A stretch of DNA of 64,000 nucleotides from Algoriphagus sp. Y33 (GCF_014838715.1 NZ_CP061947.1:6066001-6130000); one strand, 5' to 3'; shown: positions 28,768 to 39,100, numbered from the stretch's first letter. Notes: a model not told the origin generated them from the sequence alone. Numbers and translations: made by a program.

Positions 28768-29518
28768 CGCTTATATTATTACATTCTCCGTCATCTTGAC
28801 GGTAGTTTTGGGATTACTTCTATCCGGTACCTCGCAAGTGCTGGGGCCAATGCAGAAGGAAGCCATTGCCCTGGACACTAAGAAGCAAATCTTGGGTGCG
28901 GTGATTCCTGTGGAAGAAATCGATGCAATGAAACCTGAAGAGGTGAATAAGTACTATGAAAGTCATATTGCCTCTATCGTGGTAGACGTCAATGGGGAGG
29001 AAGTGACTGAGAGAGACGGGGCCACTGTCACTGCTGAAGGTGTGGATATTGCAAAAAATTATAAAAAGCCGGCAGAAGAAAGACTTTATCCTGTGTTTAT
29101 TTACCATGAAGAAGGGGATAATGATAAGGTTAAATCTTATATTTTTCCACTGTATGGTGCAGGTCTATGGGATGCAATCTGGGGCTATGTCGCATTGGAA
29201 ACTGATATGAACACCGTGGGAGGAATTACCTTGGCCCACGCTGGAGAAACTCCGGGGCTGGGGGCGAGAATTACTGAACAGGGAGTACAAGAACGTTATG
29301 TAGGTAAGACTATCTATGATGAATCCGGCGAATTAATCGCAGTAGAAATGCAAAAGGGCGAAGGGAAAGATTATTCTGATAACCCCCATCAAGTGGACGG
29401 GATGTCTGGGGCAACGATTACTGCTAAAGGTGTAAATAATATGCTTAAAAATTATTTGGGGCATTATGAAGCATACATTAAGAGTCAGAAATCTTCCTCA
29501 GCAGTAGCTGTGCTTTAA
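28754..29518 (+). CDS. nqrC: Na+-NQR subunit C
   Basis: This 254-residue subunit has one N-terminal anchor (ITFSVILTVVLGLLL) and a periplasmic FMN domain. The flavinylation motif is DGMSGATIT with Thr221 as acceptor; GLWDAIWGYVAL and ETPGLGARI are conserved in the family. The start is GTG at 28754, decided by the match of the N-terminus to NqrC and by AGGAGG at 28741-28746, eight bases upstream. That is a rare canonical Shine-Dalgarno in this phylum, lying inside nqrB. The FMN transferase ApbE needed for maturation is not in the window. Confidence 0.95.
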   Translation: MQQSNAYIITFSVILTVVLGLLLSGTSQVLGPMQKEAIALDTKKQILGAVIPVEEIDAMKPEEVNKYYESHIASIVVDVNGEEVTERDGATVTAEGVDIAKNYKKPAEERLYPVFIYHEEGDNDKVKSYIFPLYGAGLWDAIWGYVALETDMNTVGGITLAHAGETPGLGARITEQGVQERYVGKTIYDESGELIAVEMQKGEGKDYSDNPHQVDGMSGATITAKGVNNMLKNYLGHYEAYIKSQKSSSAVAVL

Positions 29519-29548
29519 TCGAAACATCAACTCAAGAATTATTTAAAT

Positions 29549-30220
29549 ATGAGTGCTGAAACTATTGAAAAAAAGCCTGCAGAGGCGCTGCTTTCCAAAC
29601 GCAGAAAAAAACTTGTTAGTGATCCGCTGATTGATGACAACCCAATTACCATTCAGGTATTGGGTATATGTTCTGCATTGGCTGTCACCACGCAAATGAA
29701 ACCTACCTTGGTAATGGCCATCGCTGTGATTTTCGTGGTGGTGATGTCCAATTTGCTGATTTCATTACTGAGAAATACAATTCCCGGCAGAGTACGTATC
29801 ATCGTTCAGTTAGCTGTAGTAGCCACTTTGGTTACCTTGGTTAATGAGGTATTGAAGGCTTTTGCATATGATATGTACAAAGAACTTTCCGTATTCGTAG
29901 GGTTGATTATTACTAACTGTATTGTAATGGGACGTCTTGAGGCTTTCGCTTTAGGCAATAAGCCTTATGATTCTATTCTTGATGGTTTTGGATCAGCTTT
30001 GGGCTATTCATGGATTATACTTACAGTAGCCTTCTTTAGAGAATTGTTGGGATCAGGAGCAGTATTTGGCGTGCCTGTGTACGAATATATTTCAGGTTTA
30101 TTCGGACCTGACTTCAAATTGGCCACTAATGGGCTGATGGTTTCCCCAGTGGGAGCATTTATGGTACTTGGGTTAATTATTTGGATCCAGCGTACCAAAA
30201 CAGGCTATGTTGAACATTAA
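29549..30220 (+). CDS. nqrD: Na+-NQR subunit D
   Basis: This 223-residue membrane protein of the NqrDE/RnfAE family has about six helices. [17 protein letters not shown] and [15 protein letters not shown] each hold one of the cysteines that, with those of NqrE, bind an iron centre in the membrane. The N-terminal 30 residues are hydrophilic ([15 protein letters not shown]), a common extension in Bacteroidota. Gaps are 30 bp to nqrC and 14 bp to nqrE. Confidence 0.95.
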   Translation: MSAETIEKKPAEALLSKRRKKLVSDPLIDDNPITIQVLGICSALAVTTQMKPTLVMAIAVIFVVVMSNLLISLLRNTIPGRVRIIVQLAVVATLVTLVNEVLKAFAYDMYKELSVFVGLIITNCIVMGRLEAFALGNKPYDSILDGFGSALGYSWIILTVAFFRELLGSGAVFGVPVYEYISGLFGPDFKLATNGLMVSPVGAFMVLGLIIWIQRTKTGYVEH

Positions 30221-30234
30221 AATCAGCTGAAGAA

Positions 30235-30846
30235 ATGGAATTAATTAATTTAGGAATCCGGTCGATCTTTATCGACAATATGATTTTCGCTTACTTTTTA
30301 GGGATGTGTTCATTCTTGGCAGTGTCCAAAAAAGTAAGTACAGCAGTAGGACTTGGAGCGGCTGTAATATTCGTTTTGACGGTGACCGTGCCTGTCAACT
30401 GGCTTTTGAATGAGTATGTATTGAAAGAAGGAGCTTTGTCGTGGGTAAGTGGTAGCCTTGCCTCTATTGACTTGACATTCTTGAGATTTATCATGTTTAT
30501 TGCCATCATCGCTGCCATGGTCCAGCTTGTAGAAATGGTGGTTGAGAAATTTGCTCCTGCTCTCTATGGAGCTTTGGGGATCTTTCTTCCTTTGATAGCG
30601 GTTAACTGCGCAATTCTAGGTGGATCACTTTTCATGGCACAGAGAGATTATACACTTGCTGAATCCGCAGTTTATGGGTTCGGCTCTGGAACAGGCTTCT
30701 TTTTGGCTATAGTGGCACTTGCTGCTATCCGTGAGAAGCTAAAATATTCCCATGTGCCAAATGGTTTGAAAGGCTTGGGCATTACTATGCTCTTAACCGG
30801 ATTAATGGGGCTCGCTTTTATGTCCTTTATGGGTATTGATTTGTAA
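30235..30846 (+). CDS. nqrE: Na+-NQR subunit E
   Basis: This 203-residue membrane subunit is paired with NqrD in inverted topology. Cysteines in [15 protein letters not shown] and [19 protein letters not shown] match the iron-ligand positions. The last helix ends [13 protein letters not shown]. In most nqr operons nqrF follows directly; here a terminator does. Confidence 0.95.
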   Translation: MELINLGIRSIFIDNMIFAYFLGMCSFLAVSKKVSTAVGLGAAVIFVLTVTVPVNWLLNEYVLKEGALSWVSGSLASIDLTFLRFIMFIAIIAAMVQLVEMVVEKFAPALYGALGIFLPLIAVNCAILGGSLFMAQRDYTLAESAVYGFGSGTGFFLAIVALAAIREKLKYSHVPNGLKGLGITMLLTGLMGLAFMSFMGIDL

Positions 30847-30869
30847 TCACATTAAGATTAGAATATAGA

Positions 30870-30907
30870 CAAAAGCTCTGGGATTGTATCTCAGGGCTTT
30901 TGTTTTT
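30870..30907 (+). terminator. Terminator of nqrABCDE
   Basis: CAAAAGCTCTG... paired with CAGGGCTTTTG, followed by TTTTT, 23 bp after the nqrE stop. One G-T pair in the stem. Confidence 0.8.
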
Positions 30908-30981
30908 AACGGTAATTGATTTTTGTCCATTACCTAGTAACTTTTGACCTTCAAACTAGTTCATCAATAACCCTGACTCTT

Positions 30982-31611
30982 ATGAAAATCTTAGTTACCT
31001 GCTTTTGCTTTCTGGCACTTACATTTTCGGTCTCTGCCCAGACCGGCGAATGGATTGAACTCTTTAACGGCAAAAACCTGGATGGTTGGAAAATTTCTGA
31101 ACAATCTCAATCCTTTCAGGTAGAGGATGGAGTGATCAAAGTGGCAGGTCCGCGCGGACATGCTTTCTATGCTGGAGATGTAGCAGATCATGACTTCAAT
31201 AATTTCGAAGTGATTGCTGAAGTGAAAACCATGCCTGGGGCAAATTCCGGTATTTTCATCCATACCCAATACCAAGAAGAAGGCTGGCCAAATGTAGGCT
31301 ATGAGATTCAAGTAAATCAAAGCCATAGTGATTGGAGAAAAACAGGCAGCGTTTATTCTTTCCAAGACGTAAAAGAAGTCTATGTGGAGGATGGAGAATG
31401 GTACACTGAACATATTATCGTAGAAGGTGATGTGGTGACTGTGAAAATCAACGGGGAAACGATCAATATTTACGATCAATCGAAAGATGAAAACCGTAAA
31501 GGAGATCTAGGTACTAAAAAACTAGATCGCGGAACTATTGCCCTTCAGGCTCACGATCCCAAGTCAGTAATCTATTTCAAAAGCGTAAAAGTTAAAATTC
31601 TTCCGGATTAA
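30982..31611 (+). CDS. Secreted DUF1080 (3-keto-disaccharide hydrolase-like) protein
   Basis: The product has 209 residues from the ATG at 30982, which begins a clear signal peptide (MKILVTCFCFLALTFSVSAQ); an in-frame ATG at 30916 adds unrelated residues. The mature part is one DUF1080 jelly roll: EWIELFNGKNLDGWKISE, FEVIAEVKTMPGANSGIFIHT, YEIQVNQSH, LDRGTIALQAHDPKSVIYFKSVKVK. Family knowledge: this concanavalin-like fold acts on 3-keto-glycosides or binds sugar; the exact substrate is unknown. It is a stand-alone gene bounded by hairpins on both sides. Confidence 0.85.
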   Translation: MKILVTCFCFLALTFSVSAQTGEWIELFNGKNLDGWKISEQSQSFQVEDGVIKVAGPRGHAFYAGDVADHDFNNFEVIAEVKTMPGANSGIFIHTQYQEEGWPNVGYEIQVNQSHSDWRKTGSVYSFQDVKEVYVEDGEWYTEHIIVEGDVVTVKINGETINIYDQSKDENRKGDLGTKKLDRGTIALQAHDPKSVIYFKSVKVKILPD

Positions 31612-31637
31612 TTCGGAGAGAAAGTATCTTGAAGTAG

Positions 31638-31674
31638 AAATCCTGATTATTATTGAGTAATAATCGGGATTTTC
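31638..31674 (+). terminator. Terminator after the DUF1080 gene
   Basis: A 15-bp stem (AAATCCTGATTATTA with TAATAATCGGGATTT, one T-G pair), then TTCATTTT. It ends 12 bp before the DUF502 start, so it overlaps that gene's leader. Confidence 0.7.
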
Positions 31675-31685
31675 ATTTTACATCC

Positions 31686-32240
31686 ATGGCATTTACATAC
31701 AAACGAATCATATCGTACTTTCTTAGAGGGCTGCTATTCGTCACACCGGTGGCAGTGACACTCTATATTATCTATCAAACCATCCTTTTTCTGGATAATC
31801 TGATTCCGGTACCACTGCCCGGAATCGGGATTTTGATGGTTTTGGCTTTGATCACTTTTGTAGGTTATCTCGCAAGCCTTTTCTTTGCCAAGCCCATTTT
31901 TGATTGGTTCGAGCGTGGTTTGATCAGAATTCCGCTCGTGAACCTAATCTATACCAGCATCAAGGATTTGATGGGGGCTTTTGTGGGCGATAAAAAGAAA
32001 TTTTCATCTCCTGTCAAAGTACAGCTCAGCGACACTCTTATCAGGTTGGGATTTATTACTCAGGAAAGCATGGATATTGTAGGCGAACCGGAGATGGTAG
32101 CCGTTTATTTCCCGCATAGCTACAATGTTTCGGGAAATGTATTCTTGGTTCCCAAAGACAAAGTAACTCCGCTAGTGGGAGTGAAAAGCTCTGATGTGAT
32201 GAAATTTATGGTATCGGGAGGAGTTTCTCCTTTGATTTGA
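31686..32240 (+). CDS. DUF502 membrane protein
   Basis: 184 residues from the ATG at 31686 (MAFTYKRIISYFLRGLLFV). Two N-terminal helices (about 10-35 and 47-70, LIPVPLPGIGILMVLALITFVGYLA) precede a soluble domain with the DUF502 signature LVNLIYTSIKDLMGAF and VAVYFPHSYNVSGNVFLVP. Function is not established; plant homologues (COV) influence vascular patterning. It is convergent with the propeller gene, their stops abutting at 32240/32241. Confidence 0.88.
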   Translation: MAFTYKRIISYFLRGLLFVTPVAVTLYIIYQTILFLDNLIPVPLPGIGILMVLALITFVGYLASLFFAKPIFDWFERGLIRIPLVNLIYTSIKDLMGAFVGDKKKFSSPVKVQLSDTLIRLGFITQESMDIVGEPEMVAVYFPHSYNVSGNVFLVPKDKVTPLVGVKSSDVMKFMVSGGVSPLI

Positions 32241-33152
32241 TTAAGGCTTGTGATACCTCACAAAAGCTATCCATTCACCATCGGGTGACCAGCTATGGAC
32301 GTTGATTGTACCCTGACCACCATAGAATACTTCTGTTAGGTCTCTTATTCCTTTTGTCTCCACATTCAGCAAACGAAGCTTGACATCCTTGCCAAAAGGA
32401 TGAGCTCCTTTTTGATCTTCTAGGTATGAAATGATTACAGCTGATTTATTGTCGGGCGATGGATGTGGAAACCAATTGTCCAGTTCATCGTGAGTCAGCT
32501 GCTCAGTTCCGGATCCATCTGGCTTCATTCTAAAAGCTTGCATTCTACCAGTACGGTTTGAGTTGAAATAGATCCATTTTCCGTCATAGGAATACTCTGG
32601 ACCATCGTCTAGTCCTTCTGAAGTGGTGAGCCTTTTCTCTGTACCTCCAGCAGTAGGAATTGAGTAGATGTCCCAAGCTCCATTTCGCTGTGCACAGTAA
32701 ACTAATATTTGTCCATCCGGACTGATTCCATGCCAATAACTAGGGTGATTTGGGGTGATTAATTTTGGCTCACCACCAGTTATAGGAACGGTATAAATCC
32801 GGGAACCAAAGTTCTCATCACTTTTGCTGACCACCAGTAATTTACCGTCAAAACTTAGTCCGTGATCATTGTTTGCACGGGTGATTTTATCAGGTAAGAT
32901 TTTGCCTAACTTTTTTCCTGCAAAATCTACTTTTTCAAGTTGCCCACCAGAATTGATAATGAGATATTTTCCGTCTCTTGACCAATTTGGCGCTTCAAAG
33001 TGCCTTACTTCCTTAAGGACAGTTTTTTGTTCTCCGGATTTTACATTGAGAATTACCAATTCACTCGTCGTTCCTTCTGGGGCTTGCTGCGCAAAAAGTG
33101 AGAATGAACAAACTAGAAATGTAACAGTAAAGAGTGTTTGTAGGTTGGACAT
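32241..33152 (-). CDS. Secreted TolB-like PD40 beta-propeller
   Basis: The 303-residue exported protein has a signal peptide ending near SLFAQ and about six WD40-like/PD40 blades: APNWSRDGKYLIINS, NNDHGLSFDGKLLVVS, YWHGISPDGQILVYC, GPEYSYDGKWIYFNS, WFPHPSPDNKSAVII, VHSWSPDGEWIAFVRY. It resembles the propeller of TolB and of S9 peptidases but has no hydrolase domain. Function unknown; perhaps a periplasmic scaffold or sugar-binding propeller. Confidence 0.85.
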   Translation of the reverse strand: MSNLQTLFTVTFLVCSFSLFAQQAPEGTTSELVILNVKSGEQKTVLKEVRHFEAPNWSRDGKYLIINSGGQLEKVDFAGKKLGKILPDKITRANNDHGLSFDGKLLVVSKSDENFGSRIYTVPITGGEPKLITPNHPSYWHGISPDGQILVYCAQRNGAWDIYSIPTAGGTEKRLTTSEGLDDGPEYSYDGKWIYFNSNRTGRMQAFRMKPDGSGTEQLTHDELDNWFPHPSPDNKSAVIISYLEDQKGAHPFGKDVKLRLLNVETKGIRDLTEVFYGGQGTINVHSWSPDGEWIAFVRYHKP

Positions 33153-33201
33153 GATGGGTTTATTTTCAGTTTCATATTAATATAAGGAACTGAAATGAAA
33201 C

Positions 33202-34245
33202 TTATTGTAAAACTTCTACCACCTGCTCATTCTTTTCAGTGAAGCGACCTATCTCCCAAATCACTTGACTGTGCTGCTTCATAGCTTCTTCAAACCAGTT
33301 CCGGTTTCCAGGATCTACAGCCAGCATTAGCCCTCCGCTAGTTTGAGGATCACAAAGTTTGACCAAGTCCATGCCCACCACTCCTTTTGTTTTGGCGCTG
33401 TAAGCATTCCAGTTACGATAAGTATTGTCAGGAAAAATAAACTGATTGATGTATTCTTGAACACCTGCTATCATGGGGAGCTTATAGAGAGCAATCTCTG
33501 CGGAAAGTCCCGATCCTTCGCACATTTCTATCAAATGACCCAGAAGCCCAAAACCTGTCACATCTGTCATGGCATGAACTTCTTCGTGATTGCCGATTAT
33601 TTCTCCTATGGAATTCAACCTACAAGCAGTATCGATTAAGCTGATGTAGTCCTTATCAGATATCTTTTGGCGCTTTAGTGCCGTAGCCAATACGCCCACA
33701 CCAAGTGGTTTGGTCAGGTAAATGATGTCTCCGGCTTTAGCGCCTTGATTCTTTTTGATTTTATGGGGATGGACAACGCCATTTACTGAAAGCCCGAAAA
33801 TCGGATCTTTTGCAGCTATGGAATGTCCACCGGCCAATTCGATTCCCGCAGCTTTGCAAATAGATTTTGCTCCTTCCATTACCTTGGCTGCGAGTTCAGG
33901 CGCAAGTTTTTCTACCGGCCAACTTAGAATAGCATTCGCGAAAATCGGTTTACCACCCATAGCATAGACATCCGAAAGTGCATTTGAAGCTGCAATTCTT
34001 CCAAAGTCAAAAGGATCATCTACGATAGGAGTGAAGAAGTCCACTGTATTGATGACAGCCAAATCTTCTGACACCTGATAAACGGCAGCATCATCCTTTC
34101 CCGAATTGCCTACCAATAAATTTGGGTCGGATTGGGAAAAGGATCCACTTGAACTTAATATTTGGTCTAAAATTGCTGGTGCGATTTTGCAACCACAGCC
34201 TGAGCCTTCACTCCACTCGGTCAGTCGGGTAGGTGTATTTTCCAT
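33202..34245 (-). CDS. selD: Selenide, water dikinase (selenophosphate synthase)
   Basis: Makes selenophosphate from selenide and ATP. The ATG at 34245 gives 347 residues and places the catalytic pair as Cys17 and Lys20 (SGCGCK), as in E. coli; the ORF can be extended to 34296 but only into selU. The active-site residue is Cys (TGC), not selenocysteine. GKDDAAVY, DVYAMGGKP, GGHSI and TDVTGFGLLGH are PurM/AIRS-family nucleotide-binding motifs. It overlaps selU by 38 bp, so selenophosphate production is coupled to tRNA selenation. Confidence 0.95.
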   Translation of the reverse strand: MENTPTRLTEWSEGSGCGCKIAPAILDQILSSSGSFSQSDPNLLVGNSGKDDAAVYQVSEDLAVINTVDFFTPIVDDPFDFGRIAASNALSDVYAMGGKPIFANAILSWPVEKLAPELAAKVMEGAKSICKAAGIELAGGHSIAAKDPIFGLSVNGVVHPHKIKKNQGAKAGDIIYLTKPLGVGVLATALKRQKISDKDYISLIDTACRLNSIGEIIGNHEEVHAMTDVTGFGLLGHLIEMCEGSGLSAEIALYKLPMIAGVQEYINQFIFPDNTYRNWNAYSAKTKGVVGMDLVKLCDPQTSGGLMLAVDPGNRNWFEEAMKQHSQVIWEIGRFTEKNEQVVEVLQ

Positions 34246-35272
34246 AAAATTGGGATTTTGCTTCAAGTAGTATTTGTGTAGCCTTGTCTTCATCAATTCC
34301 GGAAAGGTCTAACTGGATCGTTTTCCCATCAGGATGTTTATCAAGATCAAATGTATAAGCCTTATCATAGTAGATTAGCATGTTTGAGATCCAGTCTTCG
34401 TGATTTCCATCAATAATTGCTTGTATCGCTTGGGATGTTCGCAATCCCCCCAGACGTTTTTTGATACGTAAAACAGCGAGAATCAACTCATCCTGAGGTA
34501 AGCTTGCATATTCTTTTACAATCAAATCAATTCGTTCTTGGTCAGTCTTGTAAATATCGATCAGTGGTGAGGTAAGCATCTGATGGTAGAATTTATCAGG
34601 GAGAATTAGTCTTCCGATTTTTCGGCTTTCATTTTCCACCCAGCTGGGTTTATCGGGGTCAAGATTTTGTAAAGTTTCTGCAAATTCATTTTCAAATTGC
34701 TCCACTGAAGGTTGGACGGGTTGTCCAATAGCCCCAAATGCGGAACCCTTATGATTTGCAAGTCCTTCGAGATCGATGATTTGCTCACCAGCTTCATTGA
34801 GTTTTTTTAGTAATCTAGTTTTTCCACTTCCTGTTTTTCCTCCTAAAACAATTAGATTCCAATCTTTTCGGACCAGTTCATAACTGTAGGTCCTATAAGT
34901 TTTATAGCCTCCAACAAGGCGGAAGATTTCAAAGCCCACCATGCTTAATAACCAAGAAAGAATATGGCTCCTCATCCCGCCGCGCCAACAATAGATTATT
35001 ATTTTTTTCTCAGGGAATCGCTTTATAGCGTCTTTTAAAATTAAATGAAATCTTGGACCGACTAACTCAAACCCTTTAATAGTTGCTTCTTCTGGACCTC
35101 GTTCTTTATAAAGTGTCCCAACTTGAATTCGCTCATTATTATTAAGGATGGCAATGTTAATGGAGCCTGGTATATGGCTTTGGTCAAACTCTCTTTCGCT
35201 GCGCGCATCTATCACAGGAAACTGATTCCGTAAACTCCAAAAATCATCTAAAGAAATTAACTGCTCCGCCAT
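34208..35272 (-). CDS. selU: tRNA 2-selenouridine synthase
   Basis: Replaces sulfur by selenium at the wobble 2-thiouridine of Glu, Gln and Lys tRNAs (also called mnmH). From the ATG at 35272 the protein has 354 residues. The rhodanese domain (about 1-130) has catalytic Cys95 in YCWRGGMRSH, and a P-loop GGKTGSGKT lies at 144-152. An in-frame ATG at 35299 lies in the trxA terminator and is unlikely. No selA, selB or selC is nearby, which suggests that selenium is used for tRNA rather than selenoproteins, at least in this region. Confidence 0.94.
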   Translation of the reverse strand: MAEQLISLDDFWSLRNQFPVIDARSEREFDQSHIPGSINIAILNNNERIQVGTLYKERGPEEATIKGFELVGPRFHLILKDAIKRFPEKKIIIYCWRGGMRSHILSWLLSMVGFEIFRLVGGYKTYRTYSYELVRKDWNLIVLGGKTGSGKTRLLKKLNEAGEQIIDLEGLANHKGSAFGAIGQPVQPSVEQFENEFAETLQNLDPDKPSWVENESRKIGRLILPDKFYHQMLTSPLIDIYKTDQERIDLIVKEYASLPQDELILAVLRIKKRLGGLRTSQAIQAIIDGNHEDWISNMLIYYDKAYTFDLDKHPDGKTIQLDLSGIDEDKATQILLEAKSQFYGKYTYPTDRVE

Positions 35273-35291
35273 AACGTATGAAGATAAAAAA

Positions 35292-35315
35292 AGCCGCAAG
35301 GAATTCCTTGCGGCT
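35292..35315 (-). terminator. Terminator of trxA
   Basis: A perfect 24-bp palindrome (arm AGCCGCAAGG, AATT centre), followed on the minus strand by a seven-T run. It begins 22 bp after the trxA stop and ends 20 bp before the selU start. Confidence 0.88.
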
Positions 35316-35337
35316 CTGTATGCAATATAGTCAACTC

Positions 35338-35658
35338 TTAAAGTTGCGCATCTAATTTTTGTGACAAAACAGATTTTGGAACTGCCCCAACCTGCTTGTC
35401 CACGATTTCACCACCCTTGAAGAAAAGAAGTGTTGGGATAGATCTGATACCGAAAGCCTGAGCTACAGCTGGATTTGCATCCACATCTACTTTACCTACC
35501 ACTGCTTTGCCATCGTAATCTCCAGCCAATTCTTCCACTACGGGACCGATCATTTTACAAGGACCACACCATTCTGCCCAGAAATCCACTAGGATTGGTT
35601 GTTCGGATTTGATAATTTCTTCAAAGTTTGCGTCAGTAATTTCTATTGCTTTTGCCAT
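35338..35658 (-). CDS. trxA: Thioredoxin
   Basis: Small cytoplasmic dithiol reductant with active site WAEWCGPCKM (Cys pair near residues 30 and 33), the cis-Pro in IRSIPTLLFFKGG and a typical 106-residue length from the ATG at 35658. The in-frame ATG at 35703 would add a basic, unrelated 15-residue tail. A single-gene unit with its own -7 box and terminator. Confidence 0.95.
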   Translation of the reverse strand: MAKAIEITDANFEEIIKSEQPILVDFWAEWCGPCKMIGPVVEELAGDYDGKAVVGKVDVDANPAVAQAFGIRSIPTLLFFKGGEIVDKQVGAVPKSVLSQKLDAQL

Positions 35659-35688
35659 TGTATGTTTGGTTTTTAATTTCTGAGATTT

Positions 35689-35696
35689 CAAATATA
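35689..35696 (-). promoter_or_regulatory. -7 element upstream of trxA
   Basis: TATATTTG on the minus strand, 30 bp before the ATG at 35658. No TTG at the right -33 distance. Confidence 0.45.
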
Positions 35697-35925
35697 TGTG
35701 CAAAAGCCAATAGCGTATTAATAAGTTCCGAAGGATTTATTTTTTTTGCCTATGGGGCATTGAGGAAAACGATAGAAACTAGCTTATATATTGTACACAA
35801 TACTATCATTCTTGACGGCGGTCCTTAGTAGATGAATACCAAGTGATATAGAAGAGTATTAGGAATAAGTGCCAAGACTCAAAATATTCTCTGCCTTACA
35901 TCTAGCTACTAACTAGGGCTAGCTT

Positions 35926-35949
35926 GAAAATCCCGATTTTGGGATTTTC
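35926..35949. terminator. Possible terminator downstream of dnaE
   Basis: GAAAATCCC, six-base loop, GGGATTTTC: a perfect 9-bp stem. It lies about 200 bp past the dnaE stop and lacks a long T-run, so the role is uncertain. Confidence 0.35.
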
Positions 35950-36146
35950 TGATGCATGGATAAAGACCTATTATGGTCAATAAGCTTGCACTTGCTGAAA
36001 AACCGTTCTCAGCAAAAATGGATTAATCATTCAATATGATAGCTTTTGATCTATTATTGGCGTTTTTCAGCATGCCCTAACTACTTGATACTATTCATGA
36101 AACTATGTATTCTCTTAAGAAAGTAGAACTTAAGCCGAGAATTCTC

Positions 36147-39100
36147 CTAAACCACCCGGTAAGCCACCTCAGGTATTTCCTTCAGTTCCTTTATCATTTC
36201 TGCACTAGGATCAATTGAGAATCTTTTAGAGAAAAGCTCTAAAGCGATATTTTCCTTACGATCCACTACATCAAAATACAGCTTGGCATCTCCCTTATAC
36301 TTCTCTGTGATTGCCTGCAGTTTCTCCATCAAATCAAGTGTTAAATCATCCAAGTCAATATTAACCCGAAGACCTTTTACCATTTTGCCACGAATCTCGT
36401 CTAGAAGCGTGATGTTGCCGATTTTAAATTCCAGTTCATTTTCTGCCCAGCGCTTGCCTGCTACCGATCCACTGATGAATAAAAACCAACCGGGCATAAA
36501 ATACTCTTTGAACTTCACGTAATCATCTCCAAACAGAAAGAAGGTAAATGCCCCTTGATAATCTTCCACCGTAAGTGTTCCGAATGGCTTTCCGTTTTTG
36601 GTAGTTCTATGGGCAAAACTGGAGACTGAACCTGCCAGTTTGATATCACTTCGGCTTTTTAAGCTTTCCAAGTCATTCAGATCAGGCAAAGAAGCATTGG
36701 TAAACGATTCGATTTCCAATCTAAACTGGTCAAGTGGGTGCCCCGATATGTAAAGCCCGACTACTTCCTTTTCAATATTTAATTGTTGCAGTTGGGTGAA
36801 AGGTTCCATCGGAGCAATGGTAGGAAGAGGAACTTCCATACTACCTGCTCCCCCACCAAAAAGACTCACCTGATTGCTTTCTTCTTCTTGCTGTACTTTC
36901 TGGGCGTACTTGGTTGCCTTCTCGATCAAATTCAAATCCCCATCCGCAGATTCCAAATATTGCCTTCTGTGATGTTGAGGAAAGCAATCAAAACCTCCTG
37001 CCATCGCGAGAGCTTCCATGGTTTTCTTGTTCAGGGCTTTGGAACTTACGCGCTTCGCAAAATCGAAAATATTTTTATAAGGTCCGTTTTTTTCACGCTC
37101 CACGATGATTGCGTCCACGGCTGCTGAGCCGGCTCCTTTGATCGCGGCCATTCCAAACCGGATTTCTCCCGCAGCATTTACTGTGAATCCATTTTTGGAT
37201 TCGTTTACATCCGGTCCCAATACGGGGATTCCTGCCCGCTTACATTCCTCCATGAAAAATGTCACCTGAGTGATGTCATTCATGTTATTACTCAGCACCG
37301 AAGCAAGGTATTCAGCCGGGTAATGGGCTTTCAAATAGGCCGTCTGATAGGCAATCCACGCATAGCAGGTGGAGTGGGATTTATTAAAGGCATAAGAAGC
37401 AAATGCTTCCCAATCAGTCCAGATCTTCGCCAATTTCTTGGCATCATGGCCTTTGGCAGAAGCCTGCTCTACGAACTTTGGCTTCATCTTATCCAGTACA
37501 TCTTTCTGCTTTTTACCCATTGCCTTACGCAATACATCCGCCTCACCTTTGGTGAAACCGGCGAGTTTTTGCGACAAAAGCATCACTTGCTCTTGGTAAA
37601 CCGTAATTCCGTAGGTTTCCTCCAAGTATTCCTTCATGTCTTCCAGATCGTATTCGATGGTTTCAGTCCCATGCTTACGCTTAATGAAGGAAGGTATATA
37701 TGCCAACGGTCCCGGTCGGTAAAGAGCATTCATTGCAATCAAATCCGCAAAAACCGTAGGCTTCAGTTCGCGCATGTATTTCTGCATCCCGGCAGATTCA
37801 TATTGGAAGATACCTACTGTCTCACCTCGCTGGAAAAGCTCATAAGTCTTCACATCATCAATAGGGAAATGATCTGCGTTTAGCTCGATACCATGCCTTT
37901 CCTTTACAATCCGGATTGCGGTTTTTATAAGAGTCAGCGTTTTCAGACCCAAAAAGTCCATTTTAAGCAGACCTGCTGATTCTACCACAGAGTTGTCAAA
38001 CTGCGTACAAACCATGTCTGAATCCTTGGCCAAGGCTACCGGGACAAAATTGGTAATGTCAGAAGGAGTGATGATCACTCCACAGGCGTGGATACCAAGA
38101 TTTCGCACAGATCCTTCCAGCATTGTGGCTTGATTGATGGTTTTGGCTGATTCGTCCTGGCCTTTCGAGATTCGGATCAATTCATCAGCTTTTGCAATCA
38201 TTTCGCCCTGACCTTTCAGTTTGTCCGAAAGTGCAGCTCTATTGCCGGCCAAGCCAAAAAGTGCTTTCAATTTAATATCAGGTACTAAATTGGCCAATCG
38301 CCCTGCTTCTGCAAGTGGAAGATTCAATACCCTTGCTGTATCCCGGATGGCTGATTTTGCAGCCATCGTACCGTAAGTAATGATCTGGGCTACCTGATTA
38401 GAACCGTACTTTTTGATTACATAATCAATCACGCTTTGACGGCCTTCATCGTCAAAGTCAATATCAATATCGGGTAGTGAAACTCTATCCGGGTTAAGGA
38501 ATCTCTCAAAAAGGAGATTGTATTCGATTGGATCAATGTTGGTGATACCCGTGCAATAGGCCACGGCAGATCCTGCTGCGGATCCCCGTCCCGGGCCAAC
38601 CGAAACTCCCATTTTCCTTGCTTCCGCAATGAAATCCTGTACAATCAAGAAGTAACCGGGGTATCCGGTATTTTGGATAGTGGCGAGCTCAAAGTCTAAA
38701 CGTTCTTCGATTTCGGGAGTGATCTCCTTATAGCGCTTTTTTGCCCCTTCGTAAGTCAAGTGTCTTAAGAAGGCATTTTCCCCACGTTTTCCCCCATCCA
38801 CATCATCTTCTGCATGTTTGAATTCTTCAGGTATTTCAAATGCAGGAAGAAGCACTTCCCGGGCAAGTTTATAGGTCTCGATTTTCTCAGTGATCTCATT
38901 GGTACACTCGATCGCTTCCGGCAGATCCGCGAAGAGTTTTTTCATCTCATCCGGAGTCTTGATGTAAAACTCATCATTTGGGAAGCCGTAGCGGAACTCA
39001 CGTCCCCGCTTGCCAATGTACTTTTTCGGTTTGTCGTAGAGTTCCCCGTCTTTCACACATAGGAGTACATCATGTGCTTTTGCATCTGGCTTATCAGCAT

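Larger units (their letters stand above)
35659..36146. other. Intergenic stretch of 488 bp between trxA and dnaE
   Basis: Holds the trxA -7 box (35689-35696) and a hairpin at 35926-35949. The rest is AT-rich with no ORF that looks coding and no tRNA or repeat that I recognise. Confidence 0.55.

Noticed and set aside
34246..34296. A longer SelD starting at 34296
   Set aside because: The extra 17 residues fall inside selU, and only the start at 34245 puts the catalytic Cys at position 17.
37323..37883. A 186-codon open frame on the plus strand inside dnaE
   Set aside because: Antisense to a continuous, motif-complete polymerase gene; its translation has no recognisable domain and odd composition.
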